This document shows positions 1-5,245 of a DNA stretch of 5,245 bases, in pieces. The notes below the pieces were generated by a model. That model was not told the DNA's origin, made no database searches, and saw nothing but the letters and a program-made list of their open reading frames with translations. Both the position numbers and the translations under genes were made by a program. The number at the start of each line of letters is the position of its first letter. Position 1 is the first letter of the stretch. Origin of the DNA: Candidatus Limivicinus faecipullorum (GTDB lineage: Bacteria; Bacillota; Clostridia; Oscillospirales; Oscillospiraceae); assembly GCA_018711755.1 (NCBI GenBank), contig DVHY01000149.1, positions 1 to 5,245 of the forward strand. The letters are read 5' to 3'.

Positions 1-653
1 GCCCCCAGGGCCAGGCTGGCCTCCTCATATTCCCGGGGCACCGCATCAAGAGCCGTTTCGGAGACGGAGATTATACTGGGCAGTATCATCACCGCCAGCA
101 CTATCACCGCAGCCAGCAGGCTGTCTCCGGCAGGCAGTCCGAATAGTACCCGTATCCCCGGCACCAGTACCATCATGCCCACCAGGCCGTAGACCACGCT
201 GGGTATGCCCGCCAGCAGGTCCACCACTTCCCGGATGACGGCGGCCAGCCTGCGGTCTGCTACCTTGGACAGGAACACGGCCATAAGGAAGCCTATGGGC
301 ACGCCTATTACTATGGCCCCGGCGGTGCCGTAAATACTGGTGAGTATCATGGGCAGTATGCCGTAGGCGGGATCACCGCTCTTGTTGGCCGGGTCCCAGT
401 CGGCGCCGAAGAGGAACTGTATCAGCCCCACCTCTCTTATGGCGGGGATGCCGGATATTACGAGATAGGCAGAGATGACCAGCACGAAGCCCACGGCCAC
501 CAGGCCGCAGATTAGAAACAGTGCTTTCATAAACTGCTCCATCATGTCCTTCAGGCCATGCCTGCCTCGGATGTCCTCGCTCTTCCGGCGCTCTGCCTCC
601 CTGTCAAGGGAGGCGCTGTTTTCCGCTGCCGCGGTTTTGAGGGGCAGTTCCAT
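1..653 (-). CDS. pstC: PstC, phosphate ABC transporter permease (partial, C-terminus off the left edge)
   Basis: PstC is one of the two membrane subunits of the high-affinity phosphate importer PstSCAB. It pairs with PstA and is driven by the ATPase PstB. My translation of the minus strand gives 217 full codons with no stop. A charged cytoplasmic N-terminus (residues 1-40) is followed by hydrophobic segments at about 42-67, 98-126, 143-171 and 178-198. Family-like stretches are DLLAGIPSVVYGLVGMM (about 144-160) and the start of the permease EAA loop, EEASLALGA, where the window ends; this loop contacts the ATPase. Start choice: the ATG at 653 follows a strong Shine-Dalgarno (GGGGAGAAGG, 5 nt before the ATG). 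In-frame ATGs at codons 37, 38 and 42 are weaker alternatives, although a GGAG lies 6 nt before codon 42. It lies 169 nt downstream of pstS, presumably in the same transcript. Isoleucine codons are mostly ATA (13 of 20), unlike pstS. PstA is unlikely because pstC normally follows pstS and the GIPSVVYG region resembles PstC. Confidence 0.93.
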   Translation of the reverse strand, partial: MELPLKTAAAENSASLDREAERRKSEDIRGRHGLKDMMEQFMKALFLICGLVAVGFVLVISAYLVISGIPAIREVGLIQFLFGADWDPANKSGDPAYGILPMILTSIYGTAGAIVIGVPIGFLMAVFLSKVADRRLAAVIREVVDLLAGIPSVVYGLVGMMVLVPGIRVLFGLPAGDSLLAAVIVLAVMILPSIISVSETALDAVPREYEEASLALG

Positions 654-708
654 TTTGCCCTTCTCCCCTTTCAATGATATCCCTCGATTCAAGATACTCT
701 CTCTTTCC

Positions 709-762
709 AGGGCTGAGTCTGACAGAGGCGCAGATGCCCGTGCATCTGTCAGGCACAGCCCT
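709..762 (-). other. Long imperfect hairpin in the pstS-pstC spacer
   Basis: AGGGCTG (709-715) pairs with CAGCCCT (756-762). Inside it CTGAC (719-723) pairs with GTCAG (748-752), and the core CAGATGC (731-737) pairs with GCATCTG (742-748) around a 4-nt loop. The middle and core stems share base 748, so not every pair forms at once. The structure sits about 55 nt before the pstC start and could stall RNase decay or partly terminate transcription after pstS. There is no U-tract, so it is not a classical terminator. The pairings are seen directly; the role is inferred. Confidence 0.5.
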
Positions 763-775
763 TTACAGGGCAACA

Positions 776-796
776 GCCCCCACTTTATGTGGGGGC
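776..796 (-). other. GC-rich stem-loop just after pstS
   Basis: GCCCCCAC (776-783) and GTGGGGGC (789-796) form a perfect 8-bp stem with a 5-nt loop, about 27 nt past the pstS stop. On the minus-strand transcript it is followed by TGTTGCCC, with no run of U, so strong intrinsic termination is unlikely. In other bacteria hairpins after the binding-protein gene of an ABC operon often stabilise the upstream mRNA, giving more binding protein than permease. That role fits here but is inferred. Confidence 0.55.
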
Positions 797-822
797 CACT
801 GCCATTTGGCCGGGTTTGCTTA

Positions 823-1707
823 TCAGCCGTTGGCGCTGACGGCGCCGGCGGCGGCGATGATGTCTGCAACTTCTGCGCTCATGGCGTAGTCCAGGAAAGC
901 CTGGGCAGCGGCGCTGAGCTCAGTGCCTTCAACGGTGACTATCACGAAGGGACGCTGGATGGCGAAGCTGCCGTCAGCCACAGTGGCCTCGGTGGGAGTC
1001 ACGCCGTTGACTGCCACGGCCACCACGCTGTCATCCACGGCGGAGAGGCTGGCGTAGCCGATGGCGTTGGGGTTGGAGGCCACGTTGCCGATGACGTCGC
1101 CGGTGGAGCTGTACTCGTTGAGGTAGACACAGGCATCCTCAATGCCCAGGATTTCCTCAAAGGCGGAGCGGGTACCGGAGGCACTGTCACGGCCCAGGAC
1201 TGCGATCTCGGCGTCAGGGCCGCCAACTTCGGACCAGTTGGTGATCTCGCCGGTGTAGATGGCTGCAATCTGCTCGGTAGTCAGGTCGGTGACGGTGTTC
1301 TCAGGATTGATGACCACGGCCACGCCGTCCTTGGCCACGATGTTCTCCACAGCGCCCTGGCCCTTCTCATCCTCGGAGAGAGCACGGCTGCTGAGACCCA
1401 GGTCGCAGGTACCTGCAAGGACGCCCTCGATGCCGGCGCCGGAACCGCTGCCGGTGTAGTTGATCTGCACGCCGGGATTGATCTCGTTGAATCCCTCGGT
1501 GAGAGCGGCGATCACGTCGGCCATGGAAGTGGAGCCGTTGACGTTGACGGTGCCGGAGAGCTCTTCGGCGGCAGGTGCTTCCTCTGCGGGAGCTTCGGTG
1601 GCGGGAGCCTGAGTGGCCTCCTCAGCTGCAGGCTCCTCAGCGCCGCAGCCCACCATCATGGTGAGAGCCATTACAGCGACCAATGTAAGAACGATTAGCT
1701 TTTTCAT
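823..1707 (-). CDS. pstS: PstS, phosphate-binding lipoprotein of the phosphate ABC importer
   Basis: PstS captures phosphate outside the membrane and delivers it to PstC/PstA. The 294-residue product starts with a lipoprotein signal: MKK, a hydrophobic core, and lipobox M-V-G-C with the lipidated Cys at 21. An Ala/Glu/Pro-rich linker follows (about 22-50), then a type II periplasmic-binding-protein fold. Ligand-site motifs visible are NGSTSM (57-62), TGSGSGAGIEG (85-95), SSRALS (106-111) and the hallmark RDSASGTRSAFE (173-184). The start is the ATG at 1707, preceded by AAAGGA about 9 nt upstream; the in-frame GTG at 1740 would add a hydrophilic tail before the signal peptide and is less likely. 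It ends in tandem stops (TGA TAA). Ile codons are 16 ATC, 2 ATT, 1 ATA, which suggests strong expression. It is followed by pstC and preceded by an AT-rich regulatory region, and is probably phosphate-starvation induced (inference). Confidence 0.96.
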   Translation of the reverse strand: MKKLIVLTLVAVMALTMMVGCGAEEPAAEEATQAPATEAPAEEAPAAEELSGTVNVNGSTSMADVIAALTEGFNEINPGVQINYTGSGSGAGIEGVLAGTCDLGLSSRALSEDEKGQGAVENIVAKDGVAVVINPENTVTDLTTEQIAAIYTGEITNWSEVGGPDAEIAVLGRDSASGTRSAFEEILGIEDACVYLNEYSSTGDVIGNVASNPNAIGYASLSAVDDSVVAVAVNGVTPTEATVADGSFAIQRPFVIVTVEGTELSAAAQAFLDYAMSAEVADIIAAAGAVSANG

Positions 1708-1870
1708 TTTCTTTGTTCCTTTCAATTCCTCATAATTCACACTGTGTCTTTCCTTGACACGCCTGTAATTCTAGTTCCCTTTTGTAAAAAGCAAAATCCG
1801 TACAGTGTAAAAAAATTTTAACGGAATCGGTTTACATAAGCCGCAAATTTTACCGGAATATTACAATACG
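1708..1870 (-). promoter_or_regulatory. Likely pstS promoter and regulatory region
   Basis: This AT-rich stretch between the rpsU terminators and the pstS start must hold the pstS promoter, because the terminators isolate it from upstream genes. No clean -35/-10 pair is visible. Candidate -10 boxes read on the minus strand are TAGAAT (1768-1773) and TAAAAT (1815-1820 and 1847-1852), all with poor -35 partners, as expected for activator-dependent Pho promoters. TTTACA occurs at 1783-1788 and 1806-1811, and in the opposite orientation at 1831-1836. A small hairpin (GTGTC 1756-1760 with GACAC 1744-1748, reading the minus strand) lies in the probable 5' UTR. PhoP/PhoB control is inferred from gene function; the exact sites are uncertain. 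Confidence 0.55.
1813..1859 (-). repeat. 15-bp direct repeat upstream of pstS, 32-bp period
   Basis: On the minus strand ATTCCGGTAAAATTT (1845-1859) recurs as ATTCCGTTAAAATTT (1813-1827), 14 of 15 identical and offset by exactly 32 bp, about three helical turns. Both copies lie upstream of pstS in AT-rich DNA and each contains TAAAAT. The arrangement suggests paired binding sites for a transcription factor on one DNA face, or duplicated promoter elements. The repeat is seen directly; the binding factor is unknown. Confidence 0.6.
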
Positions 1871-1893
1871 AAAAGCCGCCCGGCACAGGCGGC
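1871..1893 (-). terminator. Second of two tandem intrinsic terminators after rpsU
   Basis: On the minus strand GCCGCC (1888-1893) pairs with GGCGGC (1875-1880) around a 7-nt loop and is followed by TTTT (1871-1874). It is weaker than the first terminator and acts as a backup directly before the pstS control region. Confidence 0.7.
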
Positions 1894-1928
1894 AAAAATA
1901 AAAGGCAGCGCCGGCGGCGCTGCCTTTT
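1894..1928 (-). terminator. Strong intrinsic terminator of rpsU
   Basis: A 13-bp perfect stem, AAAAGGCAGCGCC (1916-1928 on the minus strand) with GGCGCTGCCTTTT (1900-1912) and a 3-nt loop, is followed by a T-rich tail (TTTTATTTTT). It lies 22 nt beyond the rpsU stop. The reverse orientation also has a short T run, but no plus-strand gene is present to use it. Confidence 0.93.
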
Positions 1929-1950
1929 GCATTCTATTAAATTTAAAAAA

Positions 1951-2136
1951 TCAATAGTAACGCTTGTTTTTGTTCTTGCGTGCGGCCTCGGACTTTTTGC
2001 GGCGCTTCACGCTGGGGCTCTGGTAATACTCCTTTTTTCTCAGGTCGGCCAGAACGCCGGACTTAGCGCAGCTGCGCTTGAATCTCTTAAGAGCGTTGTC
2101 CAGAGACTCGTTTTCCTTGACATAAATTTCAGACAT
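1951..2136 (-). CDS. rpsU: Small-subunit ribosomal protein bS21
   Basis: S21 is a small basic protein of the 30S platform, near the 3' end of 16S rRNA, and helps initiation. The 61-residue product has the family layout: an N-terminal strand with SEIYVKENESLDNALKRFKR (2-21), a helix containing AKSGVLADLRKKEYY (24-38), and a Lys/Arg-rich tail KRRKKSEAARKNKNKRYY (44-61) that contacts rRNA. The length is normal for Firmicutes. The start ATG at 2136 has a very strong Shine-Dalgarno (GGAGGGAGGG, 6 nt before). It has its own consensus promoter and its own terminator, so it can be made as a short single-gene mRNA besides any read-through from leuS. The yqeY gene that follows rpsU in many Firmicutes is absent here. 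Confidence 0.97.
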   Translation of the reverse strand: MSEIYVKENESLDNALKRFKRSCAKSGVLADLRKKEYYQSPSVKRRKKSEAARKNKNKRYY

Positions 2137-2200
2137 CTATTTCCCTCCCTCCAAATACGCCTTGCGGCGCTTCAAGGGCCAACAAATTGGCTTTTAACAT
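2137..2200 (-). promoter_or_regulatory. rpsU 5' leader with strong ribosome binding site
   Basis: Transcription from the promoter should start near 2198-2200, giving a leader of about 62-64 nt. It ends in GGAGGGAGGG (2143-2152). Upstream of that, two mutually exclusive small stems can be drawn on the plus-strand letters: CCTTG (2160-2164) with CAAGG (2173-2177), or CGCC (2158-2161) with GGCG (2166-2169) around a 4-nt loop. A CCCT in the leader could also pair with part of the Shine-Dalgarno. Any regulatory role is speculative. Confidence 0.4.
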
Positions 2201-2228
2201 CAGTATTATAACGGCTGAAAAGCCAATT
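2185..2228. repeat. 11-bp perfect inverted repeat bracketing the rpsU -10 box (candidate operator)
   Basis: On the plus strand AATTGGCTTTT (2185-2195) and AAAAGCCAATT (2218-2228) are exact reverse complements separated by 22 bp. The gap contains the whole -10 hexamer. One arm overlaps the last -35 base and most of the spacer; the other lies at roughly +4 to +15 of the transcript. The centres are 33 bp apart, about three turns. It could be an operator, or a hairpin in read-through RNA from leuS. It lacks a U-tract on the leuS transcript, so it is not an ordinary terminator. Confidence 0.6.
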
Positions 2229-2233
2229 GTCAA
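2205..2233 (-). promoter_or_regulatory. Perfect-consensus housekeeping sigma promoter for rpsU
   Basis: Reading the minus strand, TTGACA (2228-2233) and TATAAT (2205-2210) are separated by exactly 17 nt, matching the sigma-70/sigma-A consensus at all 12 positions. The -35 begins 3 nt after the leuS stop codon. No TGn extension is visible. It points at rpsU, whose start codon is about 62 nt past the predicted start point. Confidence 0.92.
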
Positions 2234-2236
2234 CAA

Positions 2237-4660
<2,424 letters not shown>

Positions 4661-4726
4661 GATGGATCAACTCTTCCTTTTTTAATTTCTGAATTATCTG
4701 TCCGTTGCCGCCCCATTTTGGTCAAA

Positions 4727-4762
4727 GCTGAGCCCGGGCCCTTTGGGCCCGGGAGCTTCAGC
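4727..4762 (-). other. Very GC-rich hairpin between rsfS and leuS (weak terminator or attenuator candidate)
   Basis: CCCGGGCCC (4733-4741) and GGGCCCGGG (4745-4753) form a perfect 9-bp all-GC stem with a 3-nt loop. An outer stem, GCTGA (4727-4731) with TCAGC (4758-4762), extends it across an uneven internal loop. It starts 1 nt after the rsfS stop. On the minus-strand transcript only TTT follows, so termination is probably partial and leuS can be read through. No convincing promoter is visible between it and leuS. Confidence 0.55.
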
Positions 4763-4763
4763 C

Positions 4764-5123
4764 TCAGGGGCTGGGAAGGGATGAGATATCCACCACCTCT
4801 GAGTCGCTCCAAAGGCGCTCCAGGTTGTAGAACTTTCTGGCCTCGTCGGTGAAAACATGGACTATGACGCAGCCGAAGTCCATGAGCACCCAGATATCCG
4901 AGCGCAGGCCCTCCCGGCGTATGGGGGGCTCGCCGGCCTCGGACAGCTGCTTGTCCACCTCGTCCACCAGGGCTTTTATATGGGTGGAGGAGCTGCCGTT
5001 GCAGATGACGAAGTAATCGGCCAGTACCGTTTGCTCCGTGGTCTTCAACACCTTCACGTCTCTGGCCTTCTTGTCGTCCAGAGCTTTGGCGGCTATGGCC
5101 GCTATTTGGGCGGGAGTAAGCAT
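4764..5123 (-). CDS. rsfS: Ribosomal silencing factor RsfS (RsfA/YbeB/Iojap family)
   Basis: RsfS binds ribosomal protein uL14 on the 50S subunit and blocks joining with 30S, lowering translation in poor nutrients. The 119-residue product carries the family pattern: an N-terminal helix with AAKALDDKKARDV (11-23), ADYFVICNGSSS (35-46), WVLMDFG (78-84) and VIVHVFTDEARKFYNLERLW (86-105). Length is usual for the family. Start choice: the ATG at 5123 has GGAG 6 nt upstream and gives an N-terminus that lines up with homologues I know. The ATG at 5135 is possible (123 residues), but its upstream region lies in a hairpin. A TTG at 5192 would overlap the preceding stop and is unlikely. Downstream is leuS, a pairing common in Clostridia; yqeK is the expected upstream neighbour. 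It probably belongs to the same transcript as leuS. Confidence 0.94.
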   Translation of the reverse strand: MLTPAQIAAIAAKALDDKKARDVKVLKTTEQTVLADYFVICNGSSSTHIKALVDEVDKQLSEAGEPPIRREGLRSDIWVLMDFGCVIVHVFTDEARKFYNLERLWSDSEVVDISSLPSP

Positions 5124-5138
5124 CTGATTCTCCATTCT

Positions 5139-5157
5139 GCCGCCGTAAAAGGGCGGC
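5139..5157 (-). other. Stem-loop just upstream of rsfS
   Basis: GCCGCC (5139-5144) pairs with GGCGGC (5152-5157) around a 7-nt loop. It ends 3 nt before the ATG at 5135 and would hide any binding site for that codon, while leaving the GGAG that serves the ATG at 5123 exposed. It could be a leader structure or chance in GC-rich DNA. Confidence 0.4.
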
Positions 5158-5194
5158 GCACTGTATGTATCTTTAACTGCCTTTGACTGCAAGT

Positions 5195-5245
5195 TTATGC
5201 CCGGCTGTACCAGAGGCAGGCCTCCACCGTATCCCTGTGGGGCTC
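5195..5245 (-). CDS. C-terminal end of an upstream gene, possibly yqeK (partial)
   Basis: One minus-strand frame reads EPHRDTVEACLWYSRA and then stops with TAA at 5195-5197. The short tail resembles the H-x-D-T ending of YqeK-type HD-domain phosphohydrolases (Ap4A hydrolases), which often precede rsfS in Firmicutes. A 16-residue tail cannot settle identity, and another neighbour such as a LytR-type protein is possible. The stop lies 71 nt before the chosen rsfS start. Confidence 0.4.
   Translation of the reverse strand, partial: EPHRDTVEACLWYSRA

Noticed and set aside
475..1698. Long plus-strand open frame (407 codons) opposite pstS and pstC
   Set aside because: It is antisense to two clear genes, its translation is Gly/Val/Ala/His-rich without family motifs, and no promoter or ribosome binding site supports it. 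GC-rich codon bias creates such shadows.
1754..1788. TTGACA on the plus strand as a divergent promoter
   Set aside because: No -10-like hexamer lies at 16-18 nt, and no plus-strand gene follows.
2185..2228. Inverted repeat as the leuS terminator
   Set aside because: The loop would be 22 nt, the stem is AT-rich, and no U-tract follows on the minus strand.
4693..4725. Possible leuS promoter TTGACC and GATAAT on the minus strand
   Set aside because: Each hexamer has 5 of 6 matches, but the spacer is 21 nt, too long for a functional sigma-A promoter.
5135..5192. TTG at 5192 as the rsfS start
   Set aside because: It would add 23 residues unlike any RsfS N-terminus I know and lacks a ribosome binding site.

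Overview
The window is about 57% GC by eye. All five recognisable genes, plus one fragment at the right edge, lie on the minus strand, so transcription runs from right to left. The gene set fits a fairly GC-rich Firmicute of the Clostridia, perhaps an Oscillospirales-type gut bacterium. The reasons are the rsfS-leuS neighbourhood, a small lysine-rich S21, a LeuRS without the leucine-specific insertion found in E. coli, and a PstS lipoprotein with an Ala/Glu/Pro-rich linker. This taxonomic placement is inference.

From right to left: (1) the last 16 codons of an upstream gene, tentatively yqeK; (2) rsfS, a ribosome silencing factor; (3) a very GC-rich hairpin directly after the rsfS stop; (4) leuS, a complete 807-residue leucyl-tRNA synthetase; (5) a perfect-consensus promoter (TTGACA, 17 nt, TATAAT) that begins 3 nt past the leuS stop and is bracketed by an 11-bp perfect inverted repeat; (6) rpsU, ribosomal protein S21; (7) two tandem intrinsic terminators; (8) an AT-rich regulatory stretch with a 15-bp direct repeat (14/15 identical, 32-bp period) and TTTACA-like motifs; (9) pstS, the phosphate-binding lipoprotein; (10) a 169-nt intercistronic spacer rich in hairpins; (11) the 5' two thirds of pstC, a phosphate permease cut by the left edge inside its EAA loop.

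Functionally there are two blocks. The right block (rsfS, leuS, rpsU) is translation machinery: ribosome-subunit joining control, tRNA charging and a small-subunit protein. rpsU also has its own promoter. The left block is the start of a high-affinity phosphate ABC importer (PstS outside, PstC in the membrane), with pstA, pstB and possibly phoU expected beyond the left edge. The tandem terminators separate the two blocks.

I see no mobile element, CRISPR array, tRNA or rRNA, and no clearly new multi-gene system. The unusual signals are regulatory: the dyad around the rpsU -10 box, the repeat upstream of pstS, the folded pstS-pstC spacer, and a sharp isoleucine-codon contrast between pstS and pstC.
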